DNA of 61,151 nt from DATJSJ01 sp035504175 (GCA_035504175.1 DATJSJ010000308.1:1-61151), one strand, 5' to 3'. Counted from the stretch's first letter, positions 35,395 through 44,079 are shown. Translations and numbers: made by a program. The notes: generated from the letters alone by a model not told the origin.

Positions 35395-36462
35395 ATGAGC
35401 GAGCTTGCACAGACCCATACCGGCTCCAGCCAGGTGATGACGGTGCTGGGACCGGTTGCCGCCGTCGAGCTCGGCGTCACGCTGATGCACGAGCACATCC
35501 TGAACGATTGCCGCTGCTGGTGGCACAAGCCGAAGGATCCGGCGCGGCTGCGGCTCGCCTGCGAGGACGTGACGCCGGGCATAATCGGCGAACTGCGCAT
35601 GGACCCATTCGTCAATCTCGACAATTGCACGCTGGATGACGAGCGCCTGGCGATCGCGGAGCTGGCGCAGGCGGTTGAGCTCGGCGCCCGCACCGTGATC
35701 GATCCGACCTGCCGCGGCATCGGCCGCGACCCGCGCGCGCTGGCCCGCATCGCCGCGGCGACCGGGCTCAACATCGTCATGGGCGCCGGCTACTATCTCG
35801 AAGCCTCGCACCCGCCGGAGGTCGCGAACCTTCCACCCGAGGCGATCGCGGACCGGATCGTGGCAGAGGCACGGGATGGCGTGGACGGCACCGGCGTACG
35901 GATCGGCATCATCGGCGAGATCGGCGTCTCCGCGGATTTCACCCCGGCTGAGCAGCGCTCGCTGCGCGGTGCGGCGCAGGCGGCGCGGCGCACCGGCCTG
36001 CCGCTGATGGTGCATCTGCCCGGATGGTTCCGCCATGCGCATCGCGTGCTGGACATGACCGAGGCGGAGGGCGCCGATCCGCGCCACACCGTGCTCTGTC
36101 ACATGAACCCGTCCTTTGCCGATTCCGAGTACCAACGCTCGCTCGCGCAACGCGGCGCGTTTCTCGAATACGACATGGTCGGCATGGATTACTGGTACGC
36201 CGATCAGGGCGTGCAATGCCCGTCGGACGAGGACAATGCGCGGGCGCTCGCCGGGCTGATCGAAGCCGGGCATCTCGACCGGCTGCTGATCTCGCAGGAC
36301 GTGTTCCTCAAGATGATGCTGACCCGCTATGGCGGGTTCGGCTACGCCTATATCCTGCGCCACTTCGTCCCGCGGCTGCAGCGCCACGGTGTTGCGCCGG
36401 CGGCGATCGAGACGATGCTGGTCGCCAATCCGCGCAGCGTATTCTGGAAGGCCGAGGTATGA
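35395..36462 (+). CDS. Phosphotriesterase-family metal-dependent hydrolase
   Basis: This is a 355-residue TIM-barrel hydrolase of the phosphotriesterase/PHP-lactonase family. It has metal His in MHEHIL (32 and 34), the bridging residue as Glu in IGEIG (typical of the lactonase/PHP side, where phosphotriesterase has carbamoyl-Lys), His in MVHLPG and CHMNPS, and Asp in ISQDVF. GAGGGAGA lies before ATG 35395. Members split lactones or phosphoester-like bonds. Within the operon it probably acts on the transported sugar or a lactone derived from it. Confidence 0.85.
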   Translation: MSELAQTHTGSSQVMTVLGPVAAVELGVTLMHEHILNDCRCWWHKPKDPARLRLACEDVTPGIIGELRMDPFVNLDNCTLDDERLAIAELAQAVELGARTVIDPTCRGIGRDPRALARIAAATGLNIVMGAGYYLEASHPPEVANLPPEAIADRIVAEARDGVDGTGVRIGIIGEIGVSADFTPAEQRSLRGAAQAARRTGLPLMVHLPGWFRHAHRVLDMTEAEGADPRHTVLCHMNPSFADSEYQRSLAQRGAFLEYDMVGMDYWYADQGVQCPSDEDNARALAGLIEAGHLDRLLISQDVFLKMMLTRYGGFGYAYILRHFVPRLQRHGVAPAAIETMLVANPRSVFWKAEV

Positions 36463-37280
36463 GCGACATGATCCGCGTCTTGCTGGCGGGGGAGAGCTGG
36501 GTCTCCGCCGCGACGCATTACAAGGGCTTCGACCAGTTCGGCAGCGTCACCTTCCATCGCGGCGCGGAGCCGCTGGTGCGCGCGCTCGAGGGCAGCCGGT
36601 TCCAGCTCACCTACATGCCGGTGCACGAGGCGGGCGAGGCGTTTCCGTTCTCGCTCGAGGCGCTGCAGCAATGGGACGTGGTGGTGCTGTCCGACATCGG
36701 CGCCAACACGCTGCTGCTGCCGCAGGCGGTGTGGCTGCACGGCCGGCCGGCGCCGAACCGGCTGAAGCTGGTCCGCGACTTTGTCGCGGCTGGGGGCGGG
36801 CTGGTGATGGTGGGCGGCTATCTCAGCTTCCAGGGCATCGACGGACGCGCCCGCTGGCGGCGCACGCCGGTCGAGGAGGCGCTGCCGGTGACGTGCCTGC
36901 CCTATGACGATCGCGTGGAAGTCCCGGAAGGGTTTCGGCCCGAGATCGTGGAGCGCGCGCATCCGATCCTGGCCGGGATCGAGGGCGAATGGCCGCTGCT
37001 GCTCGGTGCGAACGAGGTGGTGGTGAAGCCGGGCGCGACGCTGGTGGCGCGGCTGCCGGCGGAGGCGGGCGGGCATCCGCTGCTCGCGGTCGGGACACAC
37101 GGACAGGGACGCAGCGTCGCGTGGATGTCCGATATCGGGCCGCACTGGGTGCCACAGCCGTTCTGTGATTGGGCGGGGTACGGGCGGCTTTGGATGAACG
37201 TGCTCGGGTGGGTGAGCGAAGGAAGGCCAGGGGCTCTGCCCCATCGGGCCGCTTCGCGGCCCGATCCCGGCAAAGGCTAG
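36459..37280 (+). CDS. Glutamine-amidotransferase-like protein (PF07090 type) with recoded C-terminus
   Basis: This 273-residue cytosolic protein has a class-I amidotransferase-like fold: VLLAGESWVSAATHYKGFD at the start, DVVVLSDIGANTLLLP in the middle and GRSVAWMSDIGPHW near the end. No clear nucleophilic Cys of a Cys-His-Glu triad is visible, so it may be a sugar-binding relative. It overlaps the hydrolase gene (ATGA). Its last roughly 20 residues (GRPGALPHRAASRPDPGKG) are encoded by the inverted-repeat element at 37221-37362, so the original C-terminus was probably shorter. Confidence 0.8.
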   Translation: MSDMIRVLLAGESWVSAATHYKGFDQFGSVTFHRGAEPLVRALEGSRFQLTYMPVHEAGEAFPFSLEALQQWDVVVLSDIGANTLLLPQAVWLHGRPAPNRLKLVRDFVAAGGGLVMVGGYLSFQGIDGRARWRRTPVEEALPVTCLPYDDRVEVPEGFRPEIVERAHPILAGIEGEWPLLLGANEVVVKPGATLVARLPAEAGGHPLLAVGTHGQGRSVAWMSDIGPHWVPQPFCDWAGYGRLWMNVLGWVSEGRPGALPHRAASRPDPGKG

Positions 37281-37362
37281 AATTTGCAATCCATTTCTTT
37301 AGTCCAAGGGGTCTGGGGCCTGCGGCCCCAGCGGGGTCCAGGGGCGGAGCCCCTGGCCTTCC
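37221..37362. repeat. MITE-like 142-bp element with terminal inverted repeats between convergent genes
   Basis: The outer 22 bp (37221-37242 and 37341-37362) form a terminal inverted repeat with a single mismatch. Inside are two hairpins, ATCGGGCCGC/GCGGCCCGAT (37243-37265) and CTGGGGCC/GGCCCCAG (37314-37332), flanking a less GC-rich core (about 37278-37308). The element covers the 3' ends of both flanking genes and supplies both stop codons. It probably doubles as a bidirectional terminator. Confidence 0.75.
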
Positions 37363-38243
37363 TTTCTTATCAATGCGCAGAGTGTATCCCGGTCGGGAAA
37401 CGCCGCCAGCGTCCCCTCCCAGCCGACGGTGATCGCCGCGGCCTGCGCGGCCACGCGCAACGCGTCTTCGGGCCGCAGTTGGTGTCCAAACAATGTCGCC
37501 GCGAGCACGGCGGTGAACGTGTCGCCGGCGCCGGTCGTGTCGCGCACCTCGGCCGGCGCCGCCGGCACGCGCAAGCCCGCGTCCATGATGGCCCCGTCTG
37601 CCCCGAGCGTCACTACCGCGTGGGCTGCGCCGGCGGCGCGGATAAGGTGGAGGGCGGCCTCTGGCGTGGCGGCGCCGGTCAGGTCTGCGGCCTCCACCGC
37701 GTTGACCACCGCAAGATCGAGCAGCGGCCAGAGTGCGGCGAAGCCGGGATCGACCGGCGCGGGGTTCAGCACGGTGCGCATGCCATGGGCGCGGGCGGCG
37801 CGAAGGGCCGCTTCGGTGACGGGCACCGTGAGGTTGCCCTGGAGCAACAGCAGGTCGCCGGGTTGCGCGCCGGCCAGCGCCGCGACGGCGTCGGATTCGC
37901 TCAGCGCGCGAGCGCAGGCGGCGGTGGAGACGATGCAGTTCTCGCCGTCGGGCGCGAGCAGGATCAGCGAGCGGTCGGTCGGCAGGTCGGTGTCGATCAG
38001 CCCGTTCTCGACCGGCTCGGCCGCGAGCGCCTGGCGCAGGGTTTCGGCGGCGGCATCGCGGCCGATGCGGGCAACCAGGCGGGTGGGGATGCCGGCACGG
38101 CCGAGCAGCACCGCCTGGTTGGCACCCTTGCCGCCGAGGTCGCGGCCGCGCGCCTCGCCGAGCAGCGTCTCGCCGGGACGCGGCAGGGCAGGGAGCGCGA
38201 AGGTCTCGTCGAGCGTGATGTTGCCAAGCACGATGGCCCGCAT
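37299..38243 (-). CDS. rbsK: Ribokinase (PfkB family)
   Basis: This is a 314-residue sugar kinase with N-terminal GNITLDETF, the substrate motif GGKGANQAVLLGRAG, the nucleotide motif VTLGADGA and the catalytic-base motif DTTGAGDTF. It would phosphorylate ribose or a similar pentose at C5 using ATP. It faces the importer operon convergently and is divergent from the BtpA-like gene (38-bp gap). Its C-terminal roughly 22 residues, from about RKEGQG to the stop, come from the inverted-repeat element, so the tail is not native. The catalytic part is intact. Confidence 0.85.
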   Translation of the reverse strand: MRAIVLGNITLDETFALPALPRPGETLLGEARGRDLGGKGANQAVLLGRAGIPTRLVARIGRDAAAETLRQALAAEPVENGLIDTDLPTDRSLILLAPDGENCIVSTAACARALSESDAVAALAGAQPGDLLLLQGNLTVPVTEAALRAARAHGMRTVLNPAPVDPGFAALWPLLDLAVVNAVEAADLTGAATPEAALHLIRAAGAAHAVVTLGADGAIMDAGLRVPAAPAEVRDTTGAGDTFTAVLAATLFGHQLRPEDALRVAAQAAAITVGWEGTLAAFPDRDTLCALIRKEGQGLRPWTPLGPQAPDPLD

Positions 38244-38281
38244 GCGGCCGGCCCTCAGGCTAAGGTGACGGGAGGCAGAAG

Positions 38282-39121
38282 ATGAGCGTTGCCGCGGCGC
38301 GAGGCCATGCCGTCCGTGACATCTTCGGCCGCACGAAGGTGGTGATCGGAGTCGTGCATTGCGTGGCCTTGCCCGGCGCGCCCGACTACGACGGCGCGCC
38401 GGTTTCCGCCATCATCGACCGCGCGTTGCGCGATGCGGAGGCCTATGTCGCGGGCGGCGTCGACGGGCTGATCGTGGAGAATCACGGCGACATCCCGTTC
38501 CTCAAGCCGGAGCGGATCGGGCCGGAAACAGCGGCCATGATGGCGGTGATCGCGGATCGGGTGGCGCGTGCGACCGGCGTGCCGATCGGGATCAACGTGC
38601 TCGCCAACGCAGCGATCCATGCGCTGGCGGTGGCGCGCGCCGCCGGGGCGCGGTTCGTCCGGGTGAACCAGTGGGCCAATGCGTATGTCGCGAATGAGGG
38701 GCTGATCGAGGGCGAGGCGGCGACTGCGTTGCGCTATCGGGCGGCGCTGCACGGCCGCGACATCCGCATCTTCGCCGACGCGCATGTCAAGCACGGTGCA
38801 CACGCGATCGTCGCCGACCGGACAATCCCGGAACAGGTGCGCGACGTCGCGTTCTTCCATGCCGATGCGGTGATCGCGACCGGGCAGCGCACGGGCGATA
38901 CGGCGACGGAGGCGGAGATCGCGACCATCCGCGGCGCGACCAGCCTGCCGGCGCTGGTCGGCAGCGGCGTGGCGCGCGACAATGTCGCGGCGATTCTCGG
39001 CCGGGTGGACGGGGTGATCGTCGCCAGTTCGCTGAAGCATGACGCCGTGTGGTGGAATCCCGTCGATCCGGAGCGCGTGCGGGCGTTCATGGCAGCGGCA
39101 CAGGCGGCGCGGGAGGAGTGA
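38282..39121 (+). CDS. BtpA/SgcQ-family protein
   Basis: This is a 279-residue protein of the BtpA/SgcQ family, a TIM-barrel-like group. Cyanobacterial BtpA affects photosystem I, and SgcQ lies in E. coli sugar-related gene sets; the reaction is not established. Typical segments are VVHCVALPGAPDYDG, VDGLIVENHGDIPF, FVRVNQWANAYVANEGLIEG and VIVASSLKHD. GGGAGG precedes ATG 38282. It overlaps functionally with the ribokinase (divergent) and is followed by a TenA-like gene after 1 bp, so these probably act in one pathway. Confidence 0.85.
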   Translation: MSVAAARGHAVRDIFGRTKVVIGVVHCVALPGAPDYDGAPVSAIIDRALRDAEAYVAGGVDGLIVENHGDIPFLKPERIGPETAAMMAVIADRVARATGVPIGINVLANAAIHALAVARAAGARFVRVNQWANAYVANEGLIEGEAATALRYRAALHGRDIRIFADAHVKHGAHAIVADRTIPEQVRDVAFFHADAVIATGQRTGDTATEAEIATIRGATSLPALVGSGVARDNVAAILGRVDGVIVASSLKHDAVWWNPVDPERVRAFMAAAQAAREE

Positions 39122-39122
39122 G

Positions 39123-39779
39123 ATGGCGGAGCCGGCCTTCCATCTGGCGATGCGCGAAGCCGCCACCGGCGCCTGGGAGGCGATGCAGGGCCACCGTTTC
39201 GTCCGCGACGTCGAGGCCGACCGGCTGCCGGCCGAAGTGTTCGTCCGGTATCTCGCCTACGAGGCGGATTTCGTTGACGCTGCGGTGCTGATCTTCGGCC
39301 ACGCGCTTCTGCGCGCACCCGGCTTCGCGGAGCGGCGGGTACTGGTGAACGTGCAGCGCGGCCTGGTCGAGGAGCAGCTCCCGTATTTCCAGGCGACGTT
39401 CCGGCAGATGCAGATCACCCCGCCGGCGCGCGAAAGCTTCCCGGCGGCGGTTGCTTCCTTTCGCGACGGCATGCTCGGCATGGCGCAGTCCGGCAGCTAC
39501 GAGGAGATCATCGCCGCGATGCTGGCGGCGGAGTGGATGTATGCGACCTGGTGCGGCCGCGCCGCGGCGGGGCGGATCAGCGACGCGCATCTGCGGCAAT
39601 GGGTGCGGCTGCACGCGGAGGAGCCATTCCTGCGTGGCGTTGCCTGGCTGCAAGGCCAGGTGGATGCGCGCGCTCTGCTGGTCGCGCCGGCAATGCGCGA
39701 GGCGATGGTGGGCTGCTTCCGCCGCACGTTGATGCTCGAGGTAGGGTTTCACTCGGCGCCGTACGAGGCGGGAGGATGA
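39123..39779 (+). CDS. TenA-family protein (TenA_E-like, no catalytic Cys)
   Basis: This is a 218-residue helical protein of the TenA/thiaminase II family, which cleaves or salvages aminopyrimidine units of thiamin. The helix that normally carries the catalytic Cys reads IIAAMLAAEWMYATW, with Ala/Glu instead of Cys, as in the TenA_E group. The only Cys nearby is in WCGR. ATG 39123 is 1 bp after the BtpA stop. In this sugar-uptake context it may act on a pyrimidine or amine released from the imported compound, but that is inference. Confidence 0.8.
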   Translation: MAEPAFHLAMREAATGAWEAMQGHRFVRDVEADRLPAEVFVRYLAYEADFVDAAVLIFGHALLRAPGFAERRVLVNVQRGLVEEQLPYFQATFRQMQITPPARESFPAAVASFRDGMLGMAQSGSYEEIIAAMLAAEWMYATWCGRAAAGRISDAHLRQWVRLHAEEPFLRGVAWLQGQVDARALLVAPAMREAMVGCFRRTLMLEVGFHSAPYEAGG

Positions 39780-39931
39780 AGGAAGAAAGGAAGAGATTTT
39801 TTGAAAAAAAGAACAAAAAAAGCCTTTATTCATTTGGCGCGGAGTCGAAGGGCTGCCAACCGCCAAGGGAACGAATGAAAGTCTTTTTGCTTCTTTTTCT
39901 TCAGAAAAAGAAGACTCTTCCTCTTCCTTAA
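39778..39931. repeat. AT-rich inverted-repeat element between convergent genes
   Basis: The outer about 55 bp on each side are imperfect inverted copies (A-rich purine tracts on the left, T/C-rich on the right). Inside are TTGGCG and CGCCAA around a short GC-rich loop. A/T content is far above its surroundings. It begins at the TenA stop and ends within 6 bp of the KDG-kinase stop, acting as a natural bidirectional terminator. It resembles palindromic or MITE-like repeats, not a gene. Confidence 0.7.
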
Positions 39932-39936
39932 ATCTC

Positions 39937-40875
39937 CTATGCTGCCGCGCGCTGCCGCAGCGCCGCCAGCACTGCCTCGGCGCGCGGGATCGGCGCGACC
40001 GCGCCGTAGCCCTCGGTCGAGAGCGCCGCGGCGCAGGCGGCATAGCGGGCAGCCTGCTCGGGCTCGTCCCCGAACAGCAACCGCGCCAGCAACGCACCAC
40101 CAAATGCGTCACCGGCACCAGTCGCATCCACCACCTCGCAGGGATGCGCGGAGACGGCCGCGCGGCGCTCGGGCGTGGCGACCCAGGCGCCCGCCGGTCC
40201 GAGTTTCAGCGCCACCAGGCGAGCGCCGAGGCGGAGATAGAAATCGAGAATGGCGTGCGGCTCGGCGAGCCCCGTCAGCGCGACTGCGTCGTCCAATGTC
40301 GGCAGCACGATCTCCGCCATCGCGGCAGCGGTATGGATCACGGCAGCGGCACGCGGCGCGGGCCAGAGGCGCGGGCGATAATTCGTGTCGATGGCGATGC
40401 GGGCGCCGTGCGCGCGAGCGATGCCGATCGCCTCCAGCACCGCATCGGCCGCGCTGGCCGAGATGCCGAGGCTGATGCCGGAGGCGCAGATCATGCGCGA
40501 CTCTGCCAGAACCTGCGCCGGCAGGTCGCCGGGACCGTAGGCGCTGGCCGCGGAGCCGGTGCGGTGGAACTCGAACTCGTGCCCTGCGGCGACGTGGCGG
40601 ACGAAATAGACTGCGGTCGGACGGGAGGGATCGCGTCGGACGGTGGACGCGTCGACGCCCTCCCGCGCCCAGAGGGCCAGGAAGCTGTCGCCGGCCGGAT
40701 CAGCCCCGAGCGCCGTTGCCATGGCGACGCTTACACCCTGTCGCGCGGCGGCGATGGCGAGATTGGACGCGTCGCCGCCATGCCCCTCGAGGTAGAGGCG
40801 GCTGCCGTCCAGCAACGCCGGCTGCTGGTTGAACTCCAGCATCGGTTCGCCGAGGCAGACCAGATCGAATCCCAT
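39937..40875 (-). CDS. kdgK: 2-keto-3-deoxygluconate kinase (PfkB family)
   Basis: This is a 312-residue kinase phosphorylating 2-keto-3-deoxygluconate to KDPG. It has N-terminal LGEPMLEFNQ, the sugar motif GGDASNLAIAAARQG, KLGPAGAW and the catalytic VDATGAGDAFGG. The ATG overlaps the stop of eda by one base (TAATG), so kinase and aldolase are coupled. Together they convert KDG into pyruvate and glyceraldehyde-3-phosphate through the lower Entner-Doudoroff route. The order aldolase-kinase is typical. Confidence 0.92.
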   Translation of the reverse strand: MGFDLVCLGEPMLEFNQQPALLDGSRLYLEGHGGDASNLAIAAARQGVSVAMATALGADPAGDSFLALWAREGVDASTVRRDPSRPTAVYFVRHVAAGHEFEFHRTGSAASAYGPGDLPAQVLAESRMICASGISLGISASAADAVLEAIGIARAHGARIAIDTNYRPRLWPAPRAAAVIHTAAAMAEIVLPTLDDAVALTGLAEPHAILDFYLRLGARLVALKLGPAGAWVATPERRAAVSAHPCEVVDATGAGDAFGGALLARLLFGDEPEQAARYAACAAALSTEGYGAVAPIPRAEAVLAALRQRAAA

Positions 40876-41534
40876 TACGCGGCGCCCGACCCGTGGGGCA
40901 CGGCACCGCCGGTCAGCTCGAGAACGCGGCGGGCAACCGCCTGGATCGCGTCGCGGTCGCCGGCGACGATGCGGCGTTCATCGACCAGCGCCCCGCCCAT
41001 GCCGGCGAAGGCGGCGCCGGCGGTGAGGTAGGCAGCGAGGTTGTCGGGCTCGACCCCGCCCGTCGGGCAGAAGACGACGCCCGGAAACACGCTGCGCAGC
41101 GCCCGCACATGGCCTGGCCCGCCGGCCGAGGCGGCGGGGAAGACCTTGACCACGTCCGCCCCGGCGGCGAGCGCGGCCCGCACCTCGGTCGGTGTCACCG
41201 CGCCGAGCATCAGCGCCGCCTCTGCCTCGCGGCACGGGCCGGCCAGCATCGGATCGACCCAGGGTGCGACCAGGAAGCGGGCGCCGGCGCGCAGGCAGGC
41301 GAGCGCGGCGGGCGCGTCCGGGACGGTGCCGGCGCCGACGAGCAAGTCGGGCTCGCCCGCCAGGTCGCGGATCAGGGCCGGCGCATCCGGCACGGTCATG
41401 GTGATCTCGAAGATGCGCAGACCCGCTTGACGCAGCCAATGCACCACCGTCTCGGCGGCACGGGTGGTGCTCGTGCGGATCACCGGCACGACCTGGGCGG
41501 CGCGCAGGGTCGGGATCAGCCTGTGTTCCTGCAT
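40875..41534 (-). CDS. eda: KDPG aldolase (bifunctional eda type)
   Basis: This is a 219-residue class I aldolase splitting 2-keto-3-deoxy-6-phosphogluconate into pyruvate and glyceraldehyde-3-phosphate. It has the catalytic Glu in FEITM (near 43), VGAGT, the Schiff-base Lys in VVKVFPA (near 130), and the phosphate-binding FCPTGGV. GGAGGG lies 7 bp before ATG 41534. It is the first gene of a two-gene operon with kdgK. It may feed on sugars taken up by the neighbouring importer, although no dehydratase for making KDG is visible here. Confidence 0.92.
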   Translation of the reverse strand: MQEHRLIPTLRAAQVVPVIRTSTTRAAETVVHWLRQAGLRIFEITMTVPDAPALIRDLAGEPDLLVGAGTVPDAPAALACLRAGARFLVAPWVDPMLAGPCREAEAALMLGAVTPTEVRAALAAGADVVKVFPAASAGGPGHVRALRSVFPGVVFCPTGGVEPDNLAAYLTAGAAFAGMGGALVDERRIVAGDRDAIQAVARRVLELTGGAVPHGSGAA

Positions 41535-41671
41535 GGCATGGCCCTCCGGTGGCGGAAGGTCGCATGCCGAACGCTGGCGCGGAAGCCGGGCGCATGCGGA
41601 CCGCCACGCCTGCCCCGCAGAAGGAGCGCGGCACCGCCTGTCAGGCGGTGCCAGGCCGGCGCGGCGGCGGT

Positions 41672-42028
41672 TCAGCCGGCCGTTTCGGCGGCTTCCTGTG
41701 CCAGCGTCGCGTCTGCCCAGGCTTCCAGACGCTTCGCCTCGCCATGCAGCCGGCCGAGTCCCGCCTTCACGTCGTCCAGCCGGCTGCGATACTCGTGCAG
41801 GCTGCCGGCCAGCCGCTCGGTCTGCGTGTGCAGCGCGGTGAGATTCCGCCGCCAGTCCCCGACCGCCTGCTGCTGGCGCGCGAGCGCCTGGTGCAGGGCG
41901 GCCAGTGCTTCGGCGAGCCGCTGGTCCGCGGCATTCGCAGCCGCCTGCGCTCGGGCCGTGGCGTCCGGTCGTGCAGCGCGCGGGGTGGGGAAGGGGATGA
42001 TCCTGGCCTCAGGCCTTGCCGCGTCCAT
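41672..42028 (-). CDS. Hypothetical coiled-coil protein
   Basis: This is a 118-residue protein with a Pro/Ala-rich start (IIPFPTPRAARPD) and then a long amphipathic helix with heptad character to the end (LAEALAALHQALARQQQAVGD ... LGRLHGEAKRLEAW). It has no signal, Cys or enzyme motif. Codon use matches its neighbours. I recognise no family; it is perhaps a structural or scaffolding protein. The start is ATG 42028. Confidence 0.6.
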   Translation of the reverse strand: MDAARPEARIIPFPTPRAARPDATARAQAAANAADQRLAEALAALHQALARQQQAVGDWRRNLTALHTQTERLAGSLHEYRSRLDDVKAGLGRLHGEAKRLEAWADATLAQEAAETAG

Positions 42029-42100
42029 GATGAGTCCCTGCTGAAATGGTTAACGCCGGTTAAGAAAATCACATCCGGGACCGAAAGGCGAGACGAAATC

Positions 42101-42571
42101 TCACAGCACGATCCGCGCCCCGGCCAAGCGCAGGACCAGGACGGTCACCAGCATGGCGACCGCGACGATCGTCAGCGGCCAGCGCAGCCAGACGTATCCG
42201 GCATCGACCAGCCCCCGCTGACGACCCTGCACCTCGACCACGAGGGTCGCGATGTAGCCGGCGATGAGCACGCCGAGCGCGATCGTCGCCGACAAGCCGA
42301 GCGAGATTATCACCGCCACCCAGCCGATCAGCGCCGGCACCACGCTGAGCCCGAGACGCAGGCGCGGCTGTCGCGGCGGAACCTCGCCGAGCGCGAAGCC
42401 CCAGTGCACGCCGCCGAGAAAGCTCAGGATCACCGCCGCATAGCCGATCAGCGCCGAGAGCATCACGTCGGCGCGCTGGCTGCCGCTGATTGCGCCCAGG
42501 CCGCAGCCGATGAACGGGATCAGCCCGGCGATGCCGAGTACGACGGCGACCGGGGGCAGTTTTCGCAGCAT
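42101..42571 (-). CDS. DUF3429-family membrane protein
   Basis: This is a 156-residue protein with five membrane helices. The signatures PPVAVVLGIAGLIPF, AVILSFLGGVHWGFAL and the C-terminal WPLTIVAVAMLV match DUF3429, whose function is unknown. GGGAGGGAGGAAGGG precedes ATG 42571. The frame continues upstream, but that part lacks the family start. Confidence 0.82.
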   Translation of the reverse strand: MLRKLPPVAVVLGIAGLIPFIGCGLGAISGSQRADVMLSALIGYAAVILSFLGGVHWGFALGEVPPRQPRLRLGLSVVPALIGWVAVIISLGLSATIALGVLIAGYIATLVVEVQGRQRGLVDAGYVWLRWPLTIVAVAMLVTVLVLRLAGARIVL

Positions 42572-42750
42572 CCCTTCCTCCCTCCCGACCGTGGCGGTGC
42601 CTGGCGACCCGGCGGACGATCGCGACCCGGCCAGGACCGGGCGCGGTTCCGGCCCGATCCGACGGCGCAGTCCAGCCCACGCCACGGCCGCGACGGCAAG
42701 TCAAGAGCCGGGCCGCCGCGCAGCGGGGGGGACAGCGCGGGTCGACTGGC

Positions 42751-44079
42751 ATGGATGGGGTGCTCGGCTACACTCCGGCCATGGGTGTCGGCCTCGAGCT
42801 CCTCATCATCCTCGTGCTGATTCTGATCAACGGCCTGTTCTCGATGAGCGAACTGGCCCTGATCTCGGCCCGCCGCGCCCGGCTCGCGGTGCTGGAGCGC
42901 AAGGGCGTGCCCGGTGCGGCCACCGCGCGCGGCCTGGCCGAGGATCCGCAGCGCTTCCTGCCCACGGTGCAGGTCGGCATCACTCTGGTCGGCATCCTCG
43001 CCGGCGTGTTCGGCGGCGACCAGGTGACCGCGCGACTGGCCGGCTGGTTCGATCACGTCGACGCGGTGCGCGCGTTCGGCCATCAGCTCGCCTTCTTCAT
43101 CGTCGTCGTGGCGATCACCTTCCTGACCATGGTGCTGGGCGAGCTGGTGCCGAAGCAGCTTGCCCTGCGCTGGCCGGAATCGATCGCGGCCCGCATGGCC
43201 GGGCCGCTGGCGCGGCTGTCGCGGATATCGCGCCCGGTGGTCTGGCTGCTGAACAGCACCTCGGCGCTGGTTTTGCGGCTGCTCGGGGCCACGCGCTCGG
43301 CGCAGCCGCGGGTGACGGAGGAGGAGCTGCGCGCGCTGCTCGCCGAAGGCGCGCAGGAGGGCGTGCTGGAGGCGGAGGAGCGCGACATGATCGAGCGCAT
43401 CCTGCGGCTCGCCGACAAGCCGGTGCGCGCGATCATGACGCCGCGCACGGAGCTCGCCTGGATCGACCGGACCGATCCCAAGCGCGACATCATCGCGACC
43501 CTGAAATCGGCGCCGCACAGCCGCTTCGTCGTCTGCGATGGTTCGGTCGACAATGTGGTCGGCGTGGTGCAGGCGAAGGAGATACTCGATCGCATCCTCG
43601 ACGGCGGCGAGCTTTCCATCTCCGCCGCGCTGCGCCAGCCGATCGTGGTGCCGGACACCGTGACGGCGCTGGACGCCCTGGAGCGGCTCAAGGCGGATCC
43701 GCTCGGTCTTTCGCTGGTGATGGACGAATACGGCAGTTTCGAGGGCGTGGTGACGGCGGGCGACGTGCTCGAGGCGATCGTCGGTGATCCCGGCGATACC
43801 GCGGCCCCGGAAGGCGAGGGGCCGGCGCCGATCGACGGCGCTGCCGTGCTCGACGGGATGATGCCGGTCGATGAGCTCAAGGCGCGGCTGCTGCTGCCCG
43901 ACCTGCCGGCGGAGGGGAGCTATCATACCGTGGCCGGGCTGCTGCTGGCGCTGCTGCGGCGGGTGCCGCGCGAGGGCGACCGGATCGTCTTCGCCGGCTG
44001 GCGGTTCGAGGTTCTCGCCATGGATGGGCGGCGCGTCGATCGGGTGCGCGTCAGCCGCGAGCCGGCCGTGGAGGAGTGA
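42751..44079 (+). CDS. CNNM/CorC-type transporter (hemolysin family)
   Basis: This is a 442-residue membrane protein with an N-terminal DUF21/CNNM region of four helices (about 10-200; NGLFSMSELALISARRARL, FLTMVLGELVPKQLAL), paired CBS domains (about 215-340; VRAIMTPRTELAWID, SLVMDEYGSFEGVVT) and a C-terminal CorC/HlyC transporter-associated domain. Family members are linked to magnesium or cobalt efflux. ATG 42751 is the first start; ATG 42781 (GVGLELLIILVL) is an equally plausible one. It is divergent from the DUF3429 gene. Confidence 0.88.
   Translation: MDGVLGYTPAMGVGLELLIILVLILINGLFSMSELALISARRARLAVLERKGVPGAATARGLAEDPQRFLPTVQVGITLVGILAGVFGGDQVTARLAGWFDHVDAVRAFGHQLAFFIVVVAITFLTMVLGELVPKQLALRWPESIAARMAGPLARLSRISRPVVWLLNSTSALVLRLLGATRSAQPRVTEEELRALLAEGAQEGVLEAEERDMIERILRLADKPVRAIMTPRTELAWIDRTDPKRDIIATLKSAPHSRFVVCDGSVDNVVGVVQAKEILDRILDGGELSISAALRQPIVVPDTVTALDALERLKADPLGLSLVMDEYGSFEGVVTAGDVLEAIVGDPGDTAAPEGEGPAPIDGAAVLDGMMPVDELKARLLLPDLPAEGSYHTVAGLLLALLRRVPREGDRIVFAGWRFEVLAMDGRRVDRVRVSREPAVEE

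Noticed and set aside
31692..41534. A CRISPR array or phage region in the catabolic area
   Set aside because: Repeats there are inverted, single copies between convergent genes, without spacers, and no phage genes are present.
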